DNA of 64,000 nt, taken from positions 102,303 to 166,302 of IMG/VR virus record IMGVR_UViG_3300024359_000003; one strand, written 5' to 3'. Of this stretch, positions 26,081 to 34,819 are shown piece by piece. The stretch's first letter is position 1. Each line of letters starts with the position of its first letter. A model generated the notes under the pieces. The model searched no databases and had not been told where the DNA came from. It saw only the letters and a list, made by a program, of their open reading frames with translations. The position numbers were made by a program, and so were the translations under genes. This DNA comes from a virus.

Positions 26081-26100
26081 ACATTTTTGAGTATAATCTC
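26081..26100 (+). promoter_or_regulatory. Putative promoter of the gp55-like sigma gene
   Basis: ACATTTTTGA followed by GTATAATCTC, upstream of the gp55-like gene. The element is of the non-late type, as expected for a gene that must be made before late transcription. Confidence 0.45.
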
Positions 26101-26121
26101 TATAAATAAACCAACAACATT

Positions 26122-26505
26122 GTGGCTAAAAGAAGAAAATCAAAAAACTATTTAAATAACAGAGACCTCTTTGATCAAATGGTCCTTTCAAAAGAACAGG
26201 ATAAATTAACAAGAGATGCTGAAAAAATGCTAATTCTCTTGGCAGAAAAGGCGATCAATAGGATGAGGTATGTTAGTGAAGATGATAGGAACGATTGTCT
26301 ACAATTCGCTATATTAGACCTTTTAAAATATTGGAGAAACTTCAATCCTAAATATCCAAATGCATTTGCTTATTTCACAGAGATAGCAAAGAGAGGATAC
26401 GCCAAAGGATGGAATAAGATTCACCCTCAAAAATACAAAGGAACTCTATCTATAGACAAAGGATCAGGCAACTCTGAAAATCAAACAGGAATTTATAGCA
26501 TCTAA
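26122..26505 (+). CDS. 55: Late transcription sigma factor, T4 gp55-like
   Basis: A 127-residue protein (GTG start after a CCAACAACATT leader) similar to T4 gp55 (185 aa). SKNYLNNRDLF matches the gp55 opening YNYVNNKELL, MLILLAEKAINRMRY matches its MLIAEGLSKRF segment, and WRNFNPKYPNAFAYFTEI matches the FDETKYKNPHAYIT segment, the sigma region 2 core that recognises the -10-only late promoter. The T4 C-terminal clamp-binding sequence SLDFLYE is absent; the chain ends QTGIYSI. This sigma is the best candidate to read the GATATATA octamers. It overlaps the gene 4 start by 1 nt. Confidence 0.85.
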   Translation: MAKRRKSKNYLNNRDLFDQMVLSKEQDKLTRDAEKMLILLAEKAINRMRYVSEDDRNDCLQFAILDLLKYWRNFNPKYPNAFAYFTEIAKRGYAKGWNKIHPQKYKGTLSIDKGSGNSENQTGIYSI

Positions 26506-26993
26506 TGTCAATAAAGAATGTCAAACCAACTAAAAATTCAGGATTTAATCAAGGTTATTATAAACCTAATAATCCTTCTAAATATGCAGGACCTACTCCT
26601 ATCATATATAGAAGTTCCTGGGAACGTAAGTTTATGATGTGGTGTGACAAAAATGAAAAGGTAAGTATGTGGTCAAGCGAACCAGTTGAAATACCATATT
26701 GGTCTAGACAAGATTCTACCAAAAGGAAATATTACCCTGATTTTTATTTTAAGGCAATTCAGCCCGATAAAACTACTAAAGAATATCTAGTAGAAATCAA
26801 ACCAAAGCAACAGATAATAAAACCAGAGCCTCCTAGAGTAAATTCTAAGAAGGCTCTTAAGTCATATAAATTTTTAGCAGAGCAATATGTTAAAAATATG
26901 GATAAATATAATGCAGCTAAAGAATTCTGCTCTCAAAGAAATTGGAACTTCATAGTTCTAACAGAAGAAACTATAATAAATGGGCTACATTAA
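26505..26993 (+). CDS. 4: Head completion protein, gp4-like
   Basis: A 162-residue protein like T4 gp4 (150 aa), needed to complete the DNA-filled head. Shared features: YKPNNPSKYAG at the N-terminus, IYRSSWERKFMMWCD, PVEIPYWS, and YYPDFYFKAIQ followed by YLVEIKPKQQI. The last two give the D...ExK signature of a PD-(D/E)XK nuclease fold. FCSQRNWNFIVLTEE ends the fold. It overlaps the next gene by 14 nt. Confidence 0.85.
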   Translation: MSIKNVKPTKNSGFNQGYYKPNNPSKYAGPTPIIYRSSWERKFMMWCDKNEKVSMWSSEPVEIPYWSRQDSTKRKYYPDFYFKAIQPDKTTKEYLVEIKPKQQIIKPEPPRVNSKKALKSYKFLAEQYVKNMDKYNAAKEFCSQRNWNFIVLTEETIINGLH

Positions 26994-27576
26994 AGAGGAA
27001 ATAAAAAAATTAATAAAGGGCAAGGGTAGGGCCAAGGCGGCCAACGAGGCTGAACAGTGGTTTCAAAAAAGTTTAAAGGATAAAAAGGAAAAGGCAGTGG
27101 GTTCTATTAGATCTAGATTTGTTCCAGGAAAAATGTATGTATTTGAATATACCCCAATAACAGAGGATATTAAATGGTATGATGATAATCCTGTTGTTCT
27201 AGCCTTAGATCCTTATGAAGGAGACGACATAGGAATTAATATAACAATGCTTCCTCCTAAATTTAGAGAAGAATTCTTAGACGAGATATATGGTAGATAC
27301 GAATCATCTATAAAATCCGCTTCTAAAAAGGAAGACGCTAAAAAACAAAAAGGTTTACCCAGATTTTCATATAAAGGTGCAAAAAGATATCTTGAATCAT
27401 TTGGATATGATTTTGCAATAAGAAGATATAAGCCTTCTAAAAAAACTAATCAAGCTGTAGTAGCTTATAAAGATTGGTGTAAGATGGCAATATGTGACTT
27501 CGATTCTCTTCAGGGAATTGATAAACAGCAGCTTATTAGATTATTTGAAGATCATCGTAGAAAAAAGAATATATAA
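26980..27576 (+). CDS. Conserved T4-like late protein, possible DNA-end protector
   Basis: A 198-residue basic protein. Its central block, FVPGKMYVFEYTPITEDIKWYDD then PVVLALD and ITMLPPKFREEF, is of a type I recall from many marine T4-like phages next to gp4, where it is sometimes called a DNA end protector (gp2). I cannot confirm this from sequence. It overlaps gene 4 and precedes the portal gene, placing it with head completion. The N-terminal 35 residues are Lys/Arg-rich. Confidence 0.45.
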   Translation: MGYIKEEIKKLIKGKGRAKAANEAEQWFQKSLKDKKEKAVGSIRSRFVPGKMYVFEYTPITEDIKWYDDNPVVLALDPYEGDDIGINITMLPPKFREEFLDEIYGRYESSIKSASKKEDAKKQKGLPRFSYKGAKRYLESFGYDFAIRRYKPSKKTNQAVVAYKDWCKMAICDFDSLQGIDKQQLIRLFEDHRRKKNI

Positions 27577-27594
27577 AGAGAAGTATAATACAAT
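27568..27594 (+). promoter_or_regulatory. Overlapping late- and early-type promoter elements before the portal gene
   Basis: AATATATAAAG is followed within a few bases by AAGTATAATAC, so both recurring motifs occur back to back 15-40 nt upstream of the portal start. Confidence 0.4.
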
Positions 27595-27608
27595 TGTAAT
27601 TTTAACAC

Positions 27609-29204
27609 ATGGCAGGATTTATAGAAAGAAACGGACCATTAAGTACTGGTAAAAGATCATTCACACTAAGTGATACATTAAAAAGACTCTCGTCTTTCGG
27701 AATGTATTACGATGATTTAGTCTTAAGACAATCTCAGGCAATAGGCCCTGTAGAAGATGAATTTGGTTACGGCCAAATGAATCAGATGGGTCTAGATGAC
27801 GATAACATGTATGGGGCATTTGCTGCATTATCGATGGCAGATACCAATATGAGAAAAAATATTCCTTTCTTTGACCAAGGTTATGAAGGTAAAAGAGAAG
27901 AATTAAGAAGATTTTCTACACATGATGAAATAGAAGATATATTAGATATCTTATGTGATGAATCTATCGTGTATGACAATAAGAACTTTATTGGAAATCC
28001 AGAACTTATAGGAATGGATGTTTCAGAAGAAGTTACAAAGTACTTAAATAAATCATACAGAGATTTATATCAATATTTTGGATTTAATTCAGATCAATCG
28101 GCATGGTACTTCTTTAGAAAATTCTTAATTGACGGATATCTTTCTTTTGAAATTATTTACAGCCCAGATCAAGATCAGATTATAGGATTTAAGGAAATAG
28201 ATCCTATTACACTAATGCCAGGTTATAATAAAGATGATGGTAAAAAAGTATGGGTTCAATTTAAGGACGATCCTGTTAAGGAGAGAGTCCTGTATGATTC
28301 ACAGATTATCTATCTTTCTTATTCTTCAATAACCACTGCCTCGAGAGTAAGTTACTTAGAAAGACTTATAAGATCATTTAACCTGATGAGAATAATGGAA
28401 CATACTAGAGTTATCTGGGCGGTTACAAACTCATCATATAGAATGAAGTTTATTATTCCAGTTGGTGGTAAATCTAAAACAAGAGCTAAACAATCTCTTG
28501 CTCAATTAATGGGTAATTATAAAGAAGTTGTAGATTTTGATTGGGATTCAGCTACATTAGCAACTAATGGAAAACCAATGCTCCAATTTAACAAAGAATA
28601 TTGGTTACCATCTAAAGAAGGAGAATCTCCAGAGATTGAAACTTTAGGAGGAGACGGTCCCGAATTATCAGATACAGAAGCACTTAAATATTTTAATGAT
28701 AAATTAAAAATGGTTTCTAAAATACCATTCAATAGATTCATGTACGAAGACGGTGGAGGTGACTTTAACCTTGCAGCTGATGGTATGATTAGAGATGAAA
28801 TTAAGTTTTCTAAATTTATCAAAAGATTACGTTCTTCTTTCCAAGAAATTTTAGTAAAACCCCTATGGTTACAAATGTGTCTTAAATTTCCTGAATTTAA
28901 AGATGATGCAGGTTTTAGAACTCAAATAGCTATTCAATTTAATGAAGAGAATATGTTTGCTGAATTAAAACAAATGGAAATCATGGAGAAACGATTAGAC
29001 TTTATATCTACAATGCAAGATTCTCTAATGAAAACAGATCCAGTTACTATGGAAGAAATGCCTTACTTTGATATGGAATTCTTAGTAGACAGATATTTAA
29101 AATTATCCCCTGACGATAAAGCTGCAAACGAAGCTTATAAACAAAGACAAGCTTCTGAAGAAGCAGAAGAACCTGAGGTGGACCCTATGGACATGGGATT
29201 CTAG
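27609..29204 (+). CDS. 20: Portal vertex protein, gp20-like
   Basis: A 531-residue portal, matching T4 gp20 (524 aa) in length and motifs. Seen are the long helical core, FKEIDPITLMPGYNKDDG, IYLSYSSITTASRVSYLERLIRSFN split over two segments, MRIMEHTRVIWAVTNSSYR, EYWLPSKEGESPEIETLGG, and MVSKIPFNRFMYEDGG. It forms the dodecameric ring through which DNA enters and leaves and the neck attaches. The acidic tail (EEAEEPEVDPMDMGF) is also typical. Followed by small acidic core and protease genes as in the T4 order 20-67-68-21. Confidence 0.92.
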   Translation: MAGFIERNGPLSTGKRSFTLSDTLKRLSSFGMYYDDLVLRQSQAIGPVEDEFGYGQMNQMGLDDDNMYGAFAALSMADTNMRKNIPFFDQGYEGKREELRRFSTHDEIEDILDILCDESIVYDNKNFIGNPELIGMDVSEEVTKYLNKSYRDLYQYFGFNSDQSAWYFFRKFLIDGYLSFEIIYSPDQDQIIGFKEIDPITLMPGYNKDDGKKVWVQFKDDPVKERVLYDSQIIYLSYSSITTASRVSYLERLIRSFNLMRIMEHTRVIWAVTNSSYRMKFIIPVGGKSKTRAKQSLAQLMGNYKEVVDFDWDSATLATNGKPMLQFNKEYWLPSKEGESPEIETLGGDGPELSDTEALKYFNDKLKMVSKIPFNRFMYEDGGGDFNLAADGMIRDEIKFSKFIKRLRSSFQEILVKPLWLQMCLKFPEFKDDAGFRTQIAIQFNEENMFAELKQMEIMEKRLDFISTMQDSLMKTDPVTMEEMPYFDMEFLVDRYLKLSPDDKAANEAYKQRQASEEAEEPEVDPMDMGF

Positions 29205-29211
29205 AAAAAAG

Positions 29212-29219
29212 AATATATA
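29212..29219 (+). promoter_or_regulatory. Late-promoter-like AATATATA
   Basis: Lies only 7 nt before the start codon at 29227, so transcription from it would be almost leaderless. Weaker candidate than the others. Confidence 0.3.
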
Positions 29220-29226
29220 ATTAGCA

Positions 29227-29595
29227 ATGAAACACTTAAAAACATTTAAAAACTACTCTAATTTAACAGAAGATGCACTAGAAGTCGGAGACGATTCAGA
29301 TGTAATAGTAGATGATATTCTTTTAGATTCAGGTGAAAAGATTAAATCTGCTGAAATTATAGGAGTAATAAATACAAGTAAAACAGAGAAAGAATTCAAA
29401 GAATATTTTTATAAAGAATACGGTAATAACGCATTTACCGAAGAAGATATGCAAACTCTAGTCACTTATTATTTAGAAGTTGAAACAGAAGTAAAGGCTA
29501 AGGAAACTGAGGAGGAAGAAGCTGCTAAGAAGGAAGAAGGTGGCGAAGAAGGTGCTGGAGGCTTAGAAGATGAGCTAGGAGATTTAGAAATATAG
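29227..29595 (+). CDS. Small acidic prohead core protein (gp67-like position)
   Basis: A 122-residue, very acidic protein between portal and protease, the position of T4 gp67/gp68. It begins MKHLKTFKNYSNLTEDA, a variant of the capsid-targeting tag. The C-terminal 40 residues are almost wholly Glu, Asp, Gly, Lys and Ala (GGEEGAGGLEDELGDLEI). Role inferred: prohead core component degraded or trimmed by the protease during maturation. Confidence 0.65.
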   Translation: MKHLKTFKNYSNLTEDALEVGDDSDVIVDDILLDSGEKIKSAEIIGVINTSKTEKEFKEYFYKEYGNNAFTEEDMQTLVTYYLEVETEVKAKETEEEEAAKKEEGGEEGAGGLEDELGDLEI

Positions 29596-29624
29596 AAAAA
29601 ATGAAAAATCATTATTCTTCAAAA

Positions 29625-29632
29625 GATATATA
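29625..29632 (+). promoter_or_regulatory. Putative late promoter (GATATATA)
   Basis: 25 nt upstream of the protease-scaffold start. Confidence 0.55.
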
Positions 29633-29657
29633 AACAACAAACATAGTATTAAAATAT

Positions 29658-31718
29658 ATGAATACAAAAAACAATCTATTAATCCTAGAAAGATCTTCTA
29701 GTGAATTAGAATTCAAACAAGATGGTGATGGGGCTTATGTCCTTGAAGGTATATTTGGAGAAATTGACAAAAAGAATAGAAATAATAGAATCTATACTGA
29801 GTCAGAATATGTTCCACAAATTGAAGCTCTTCAATCTAAAATAGGTTCTTCTAAACTTTTAGGAGAATTAGATCACCCACAAACATTTGATGTATCTTTA
29901 AAAAACGTATCTCACGTTATTGAAGAATTATCCTATGATAGCGAAACAAAACAAGTAAAAGGTAAAATCAGATTACTTGATACTGAAGCTGGTCGTCAGG
30001 CTAAAGCTTTGGTTGATGCTGGTGTTCCTTTACAAATTTCATCTAGAGCAGCTGGTACAGTTGAATCTAACGGGACTGTTAAAATTAAGCAATTATTCAC
30101 TTATGATTTAGTTGCAGATCCTGGCTTTGAAAATGCTGAATTAAAAAGAGTTAACGAATCTTTCGGATTTGATAACGATTCTAGCATTCAAATTTATGAA
30201 ATTGGAAATACAAAAGAACTTTTAACAACCGAAAATAAAACTGAAAACAAAATGGCTGAATCAAAATTCGTAAGTACTGATGATTTTAATAAATATTCAC
30301 AGTATTTATCAAGCGAAATAAAAACTATTAAAGAGGGAATGGAATCTTTAAATAGTGATGAATCTGTAAAGTCTGAAGTTGAAAGCGTTAAAGAATATTC
30401 AAACTATCTTGCTGAGAAATTAGAAAAGACTATCGAGTATTCTGCATACCTTGCTGAAAACTTAGATAATACAATAACTACAAATAACGAAATATCTGAG
30501 AAATTAGATAATAGCGTTGCATATACTGAGCATGTTGCTGAAGGTGTTGAATCAATTAAAGACTATACTAATTATTTAGCAGAATCTTATAATGAAGGTG
30601 CAACAACTCATGAAGGCTTATTAAAGTATATTGAATACTTAAAAGAAAATTTAGAAAAAGTTACTGAATACGCAGAATACGTTGCAGAAACAGTTAATTC
30701 TAACTTATTACTAGAAGATGAAGCTGGTAAAGAAGTTGAAGAAATTGAAGATGAAGACGATTCTACAGATGTTACTGAACCTACAGTTGATGCTGAAGAT
30801 AATGAATTAGATCACGGTGCAGAAGTTGAAGACAAATCTGACGAGTTAGAAGACGAATTAGAAGACACAGTTGACGATGCAGGTGACGAAGAAATTTCTG
30901 AAGAAGAAGACGTTGAAGCAGTTGAAGAAACTGAAGAAGAAGACGTTGAAGAAGGAAATGCATTTGGTGCTGCAAGAGCAAAGGCAATCGCAGACGGAGA
31001 AAAAGAATTTACAGTAGACGGAGAAACTTATAAAGTTGAAGACGTTGATGCTGAAGATAAAGAAAATGCAGAAGAATTCGTAGAAGAAACTGAAGCAGTA
31101 GAAGAAACTGAAGAAGAAGAAACTGAAGCAGTAGAAGAAACTGAAGAAGAAGAAACTGAAGCAGTAGAAGAAACTGAAACAGTAGATACATTAGATGCTT
31201 ACAAATCTGAAATTAGTTCTAAATTATCTGCTTTAATCGAAAAAGCAACTGTTAAAGAAAATACTAACCCTCATTTCTTTAGATTTATTTCTGAAGCTAA
31301 GAAAGCAGAATATAACGAATTAAATACTGAAGATCAATCTAAAGTATTAAAATCAATCGAAGGAAAAGGATTCTTAACTGAAGGACAAATTCTTACATTA
31401 TGGAACTCTTCATTAATAAATAGCGTTAAAACTAACGAACCTAATGTTATTGAAATGATGCCAGAAGAATATAAAGAAGCATGGTCTAACATGTCAGATA
31501 ACAAGAAAACAGCTCTTATAGCTCAATCTAAATACCATAAACTAGAAACTGCTTACCAAGTAAGAAACTTCTGGCAAACTAGAGATCTTAGAGATGTCAA
31601 AGTTGTTATGGAAAAAGTAGAATCAGTAAATGAAGCTGCTCCTGTTATTGAAGACAAAAAACCTTTATATGATTTAACTAATGTTAAGAAGTCTATTAAC
31701 AAGAGATTCAACAAGTAA
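29658..31718 (+). CDS. 21/22: Prohead protease fused to scaffold (gp21-gp22-like)
   Basis: A 686-residue fusion. Residues ~20-165 are a U9-type prohead serine protease: GELDHPQ with the catalytic His (H73), VPLQISSRAAG with Ser (S128), LFTYDLVADPGF. It is followed by a VNE/S cut-like site (~167). Residues ~200-345 are repeated helices with YxxYLAE units (scaffold-like), 345-515 are highly acidic with a repeated EETEAVEETEEE unit, and a NAFGAARAKAIADGEKEF motif lies at ~435. The rest carries FISE/A and SVNE/A sites. T4 has 21 and 22 as separate genes. An internal ATG at 30252 could give scaffold alone. Confidence 0.85.
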   Translation: MNTKNNLLILERSSSELEFKQDGDGAYVLEGIFGEIDKKNRNNRIYTESEYVPQIEALQSKIGSSKLLGELDHPQTFDVSLKNVSHVIEELSYDSETKQVKGKIRLLDTEAGRQAKALVDAGVPLQISSRAAGTVESNGTVKIKQLFTYDLVADPGFENAELKRVNESFGFDNDSSIQIYEIGNTKELLTTENKTENKMAESKFVSTDDFNKYSQYLSSEIKTIKEGMESLNSDESVKSEVESVKEYSNYLAEKLEKTIEYSAYLAENLDNTITTNNEISEKLDNSVAYTEHVAEGVESIKDYTNYLAESYNEGATTHEGLLKYIEYLKENLEKVTEYAEYVAETVNSNLLLEDEAGKEVEEIEDEDDSTDVTEPTVDAEDNELDHGAEVEDKSDELEDELEDTVDDAGDEEISEEEDVEAVEETEEEDVEEGNAFGAARAKAIADGEKEFTVDGETYKVEDVDAEDKENAEEFVEETEAVEETEEEETEAVEETEEEETEAVEETETVDTLDAYKSEISSKLSALIEKATVKENTNPHFFRFISEAKKAEYNELNTEDQSKVLKSIEGKGFLTEGQILTLWNSSLINSVKTNEPNVIEMMPEEYKEAWSNMSDNKKTALIAQSKYHKLETAYQVRNFWQTRDLRDVKVVMEKVESVNEAAPVIEDKKPLYDLTNVKKSINKRFNK
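30252..31718 (+). CDS. 22: Possible nested scaffold product from internal start
   Basis: In-frame ATG at residue 199 of the fusion, preceded by GAAAACAAA, the same A-rich context seen before most starts here (for example before the capsid gene). The product would begin MAESKFVSTDDF, contain all scaffold helices and acidic repeats but no protease, and be 488 residues. This mirrors the lambda C/Nu3 nested arrangement. It is an inference from start context only. Confidence 0.35.
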   Translation: MAESKFVSTDDFNKYSQYLSSEIKTIKEGMESLNSDESVKSEVESVKEYSNYLAEKLEKTIEYSAYLAENLDNTITTNNEISEKLDNSVAYTEHVAEGVESIKDYTNYLAESYNEGATTHEGLLKYIEYLKENLEKVTEYAEYVAETVNSNLLLEDEAGKEVEEIEDEDDSTDVTEPTVDAEDNELDHGAEVEDKSDELEDELEDTVDDAGDEEISEEEDVEAVEETEEEDVEEGNAFGAARAKAIADGEKEFTVDGETYKVEDVDAEDKENAEEFVEETEAVEETEEEETEAVEETEEEETEAVEETETVDTLDAYKSEISSKLSALIEKATVKENTNPHFFRFISEAKKAEYNELNTEDQSKVLKSIEGKGFLTEGQILTLWNSSLINSVKTNEPNVIEMMPEEYKEAWSNMSDNKKTALIAQSKYHKLETAYQVRNFWQTRDLRDVKVVMEKVESVNEAAPVIEDKKPLYDLTNVKKSINKRFNK

Positions 31719-31765
31719 TATCTTAATATTTTAGGAAAAACGTAAAAAACGTAAATATAATAACA

Positions 31766-31772
31766 ATATATA
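31766..31772 (+). promoter_or_regulatory. Late-type ATATATA upstream of the capsid gene
   Basis: CAATATATAG lies about 100 nt upstream of the major capsid start. The long leader between (31773-31873) has GAT/ATC-rich stretches with potential local hairpins (GATCGTTCAATCGATC) and may affect expression of this abundant protein. Confidence 0.4.
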
Positions 31773-31873
31773 GTATATCGATAATCAGATAAGAAGAAAA
31801 AATCTGACAAACATCGAGAAGATCGTTCAATCGATCAAATTTAAACAACCATTAAAAAAAAACAAATAATAAA

Positions 31874-33313
31874 ATGGCAAATTTAATTAACTCTGCAGAA
31901 GTTAGAGAAACTTGGGCTCCGATCATCGAATCAGCTACAGGTATCAACGAAGCAGAAAAACTAGCGTGGATGTCAGAATACTGTCATAACCACAAACTTT
32001 ACGAAGATGCACACATCATGTCTTTAGGGACTGCTGGTAACATCTACGGTATGGGTAATGTATCTTTACCTTCTGCAACTGCAGACGGTTCAGGTGATAA
32101 AGCTCCTACATTATTACCATTAGCAATGCAAGTTGCTGCACAAACTATAGGTTTAGACTTAGTACCAGTTGTACCAATGGCTGGACCAATGGGTCTTTTA
32201 TCTTACTTAGACTTCGTTTACGAAGGTGGTAAATTAGCTGGAGATGTTGCTCCAACTTACATCAAAACTGACGCTGCTAAAGCTGAGGTAGATGGTAACG
32301 AATCAGGTGGATTTACTTTCACTTGGATCGGTTCTTCTAGAATTGACAACATGGATATCTATAAAGTTGCTGAAGCAGCTTCTACTTCAGGTTCTGTTGC
32401 TGATGCAATCAACGCATTAGATACTGAAGTTGATGCAGATGATGCTACTATCGCTATTGTTAAATCAGTAGAATTAGTAAAAGGTTTAGAAGATCATATT
32501 AAAGGATTCGCTGCTGCTGACGAAGATGGTAACCCATTCTCAAGAGGTGCAGGTGAACAAACTCCTGACAAAGTTATGGGTCTTTCTTTATTCTCAAAAA
32601 GTGTTGCTGCTGAAACTTTCCAAGTTGCTGCTGCAGTTACTAGAGAACAAGTACAAGATCTTAAACAATTCGGTGTAGATGCTGTTGCTCAAGTTGAGTC
32701 AGTATTAACTAACGAATTAACTCAGTCAATCAACAACTTAATCTTAGCTAAACTTAATTCTTTAGGTAAAGATAACGTTACAGCTGCTGGTGTAAATTTA
32801 GACTGTAATTTAGCATTAAATGCTGATTTCGGTGGTGAGACTATCGCTTCTAACCATAGAAGAATCTTAACTTCAATCCTTGCTGCTGCGAACTTTATCG
32901 CAAACAGAGGTAGAAGAGGTGCTGGTAACTTTTGTGTTGTAGGTCCTAAAGTGGCTACAGCTTTACAATCAGTTGCTGGTTTCGTTGCTAACCCAATGGC
33001 TAACACATTATCACAAGCAGCAGGTGCAATCTACCCAGTAGGTTCTGTAGCTGGTGTAAATGTATACACTGACCCAAGACAAGCATGGGGAGCTAATGAT
33101 TCTAATTACGAAGTAGTAGTTGGTAGAAAAGGTGACGGTAATGGTCCTGGATTAGTATTCATGCCTTACTTAATGGCTGAATCAGTACAAACAATCGCTG
33201 AAGGAACTATGGCTCCTAAAGTAGCTGTTAAATCTAGATTCGCATTAGTTGAAGCAGGTTTCCACCCAGAAACTCAATATGTTACATACGAAGTTAAAGG
33301 ATTAGCTCTTTAA
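31874..33313 (+). CDS. 23: Major capsid protein, gp23-like
   Basis: A 479-residue HK97-fold capsid protein in the T4 position after protease and scaffold. A maturation site GINE/A near residue 26 would remove the N-terminal peptide (T4 gp23 is cut after residue 65). GMGNVSLPSATADGSGD follows at ~54-70, then LLPLAMQVAAQTIGLDLVPV and PMAGPMGLLSYLDFVYEGG, typical of gp23. The C-terminal half has GAGNFCVVGPKVATALQS and a final AGFHPETQYVTYE. Codons are biased to the T-ending, highly expressed set (GGT, GCT). Terminator directly downstream. Confidence 0.95.
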   Translation: MANLINSAEVRETWAPIIESATGINEAEKLAWMSEYCHNHKLYEDAHIMSLGTAGNIYGMGNVSLPSATADGSGDKAPTLLPLAMQVAAQTIGLDLVPVVPMAGPMGLLSYLDFVYEGGKLAGDVAPTYIKTDAAKAEVDGNESGGFTFTWIGSSRIDNMDIYKVAEAASTSGSVADAINALDTEVDADDATIAIVKSVELVKGLEDHIKGFAAADEDGNPFSRGAGEQTPDKVMGLSLFSKSVAAETFQVAAAVTREQVQDLKQFGVDAVAQVESVLTNELTQSINNLILAKLNSLGKDNVTAAGVNLDCNLALNADFGGETIASNHRRILTSILAAANFIANRGRRGAGNFCVVGPKVATALQSVAGFVANPMANTLSQAAGAIYPVGSVAGVNVYTDPRQAWGANDSNYEVVVGRKGDGNGPGLVFMPYLMAESVQTIAEGTMAPKVAVKSRFALVEAGFHPETQYVTYEVKGLAL

Positions 33314-33342
33314 TTAGAACTAACTTTTAGATTTTAATATTA

Positions 33343-33373
33343 AAGGTCCTCTATTTTAGAGGACCTTTTTTTG
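33343..33373 (+). terminator. Intrinsic terminator after the capsid gene
   Basis: A 10-bp stem AAGGTCCTCT / AGAGGACCTT, loop ATTTT, then a run of T. Confidence 0.88.
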
Positions 33374-33392
33374 TTTCGTTGAAACTTAAACA

Positions 33393-33400
33393 GATATATA
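33393..33400 (+). promoter_or_regulatory. Putative late promoter (GATATATA)
   Basis: 33 nt upstream of the start at 33434, between a terminator and the gene, so it is the only visible promoter for it. Confidence 0.6.
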
Positions 33401-33433
33401 GACTATAAGTTTATAAATAAATCAATATAAAAG

Positions 33434-34819
33434 ATGAAAACATTCGAACAATGGTATAATTCTACAAAAAAGGCTGATTCAATAGATGAAGCTTCTGAAG
33501 ATAATATACCTGTAGCTAAATCATCAACTTCAATAGAATCAGACACAACTACTGCCATAGCCTCTCCGGAAGCAACGGGAGAAGAGGGTTATTCTAAAAT
33601 GATGCAAGATTGTGATGATATTATCAATTCTCTAAAAACACTTTCTGATCAACTTACGGAATCAGAAGATCAACCATTAAATGAAGCAAATCCTATGGGA
33701 CAGGTGCTTATGGAAGATCCTATTATTATGGGAGCAGTTCTAGGATTAACGGCAGTTATTGGTGCAGTTGGTTTAGGTGCAAAGGCTATAAAAGATGGTG
33801 CTAAAAATAAAAAGACCATTAAAGAAGCAGAAAAAGATTATTCTAAATTAAAGAAATTAAAAATGCAAACCGTTAAAATGGAAGTTGCAGTATTATCTTT
33901 AGAGGATAAAAGAAGAGAACTTTCAACTACTGAATCAATCGAAGAAGCTGGAGATGATGTAAAGGCGAAGGCAAGCGCAGCAAATAAGAAAAAAGCACTT
34001 CAAAAAATGAAAGCCAAGTTAGATAATCAAATAGAATCTATGAGGCAGAAAAAAGATGGAATTAATTCAGCTGCTACAGAATATGGATCTTCATTAGAAG
34101 TTAAATACTCAAAGGTAAGTGGATTTGGATCTGGAAAAGTTAAAACGTTAATCGCTGATATGAGAGATCAAATCACGACAGAAGTTTCAGAATATAAGCT
34201 AGATGCATGGGGAGATAAGATGAGTGCCGAGACTAAGAAAGATTTAAAAGAAAGAATTACAAAATCTAAACAGGCTCAAAAGGAGAGAATGGATAAAATA
34301 ACAGCTGAGCAAGAGAAAAATGCTAAGAAGTTAGATGATGCAGCTAAAAATGACGAAAAGGTTAAAGCTGAGCTAGAGCAAATAAAGGCTGAAAAAGAAA
34401 AAGGAAAAGAAAAAGAAGAAGCTCCAGAGGAAACTCCAGAAGAAACTCCAGAAGAAACTCCAACGGAGACTCCGGAAGAAACTCCAGAAAAAGAAGATGA
34501 TTTCGATGCATTTGGAACGGATGGAGACGATGAAGAATCTCCTGAAGAAGAAACGGAAGAAGTCGATAAGACAGATAACTCAAAGGAAGGAATGACCAAA
34601 AGAGTTGATGCTGTTATTGCAAAGGCAGAAGAGAGTGGAGATGAAGCAAAGCTTAAAAAAGCAAAAGAACTTAAAGCTAAAATTCTTGCAAAAGAATCTT
34701 GGCAATTAAATAATACTAAATTAGGGTTAATATTTGAATCCGATCTTAGAAAAATGGAAATGGAATCTTTAATACAAGAGTCTATTTCAGTTAAAGATCG
34801 TTTCTCTAAACTAATCTAA
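33434..34819 (+). CDS. Putative internal head protein with membrane segment and coiled coil
   Basis: A 461-residue protein. The N-terminus MKTFEQWYNSTKKADSIDEA is a diverged capsid-targeting tag. Cut-like sites follow (SIDE/A, PLNE/A near 84, SIEE/A). Residues ~96-120 (IIMGAVLGLTAVIGAVGLGA) form one likely membrane helix, followed by a long Lys/Glu coiled coil (~125-325), a repeated EETPEETP acidic stretch and a helical C-terminus. The tag-membrane helix-coiled coil plan also occurs in the shorter gene at 48126. A possible role is membrane interaction during DNA ejection; this is inference. Confidence 0.65.
   Translation: MKTFEQWYNSTKKADSIDEASEDNIPVAKSSTSIESDTTTAIASPEATGEEGYSKMMQDCDDIINSLKTLSDQLTESEDQPLNEANPMGQVLMEDPIIMGAVLGLTAVIGAVGLGAKAIKDGAKNKKTIKEAEKDYSKLKKLKMQTVKMEVAVLSLEDKRRELSTTESIEEAGDDVKAKASAANKKKALQKMKAKLDNQIESMRQKKDGINSAATEYGSSLEVKYSKVSGFGSGKVKTLIADMRDQITTEVSEYKLDAWGDKMSAETKKDLKERITKSKQAQKERMDKITAEQEKNAKKLDDAAKNDEKVKAELEQIKAEKEKGKEKEEAPEETPEETPEETPTETPEETPEKEDDFDAFGTDGDDEESPEEETEEVDKTDNSKEGMTKRVDAVIAKAEESGDEAKLKKAKELKAKILAKESWQLNNTKLGLIFESDLRKMEMESLIQESISVKDRFSKLI

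Noticed and set aside
31080-31175. Short repeats in the scaffold gene considered as a CRISPR array
   Set aside because: The repeats are in-frame coding repeats (EETEAVEETEEE) with no spacers.
30781-31191. Leu/Gln-rich antisense frames over the scaffold acidic repeats
   Set aside because: They are the complement of repeated GAA/GAAGAA codons in the protease-scaffold gene, not real genes.
34276-34599. Ser-rich antisense frames opposite the acidic repeat of the gene at 33434
   Set aside because: Complement of GAA/CCA-rich codons in a well-supported gene.
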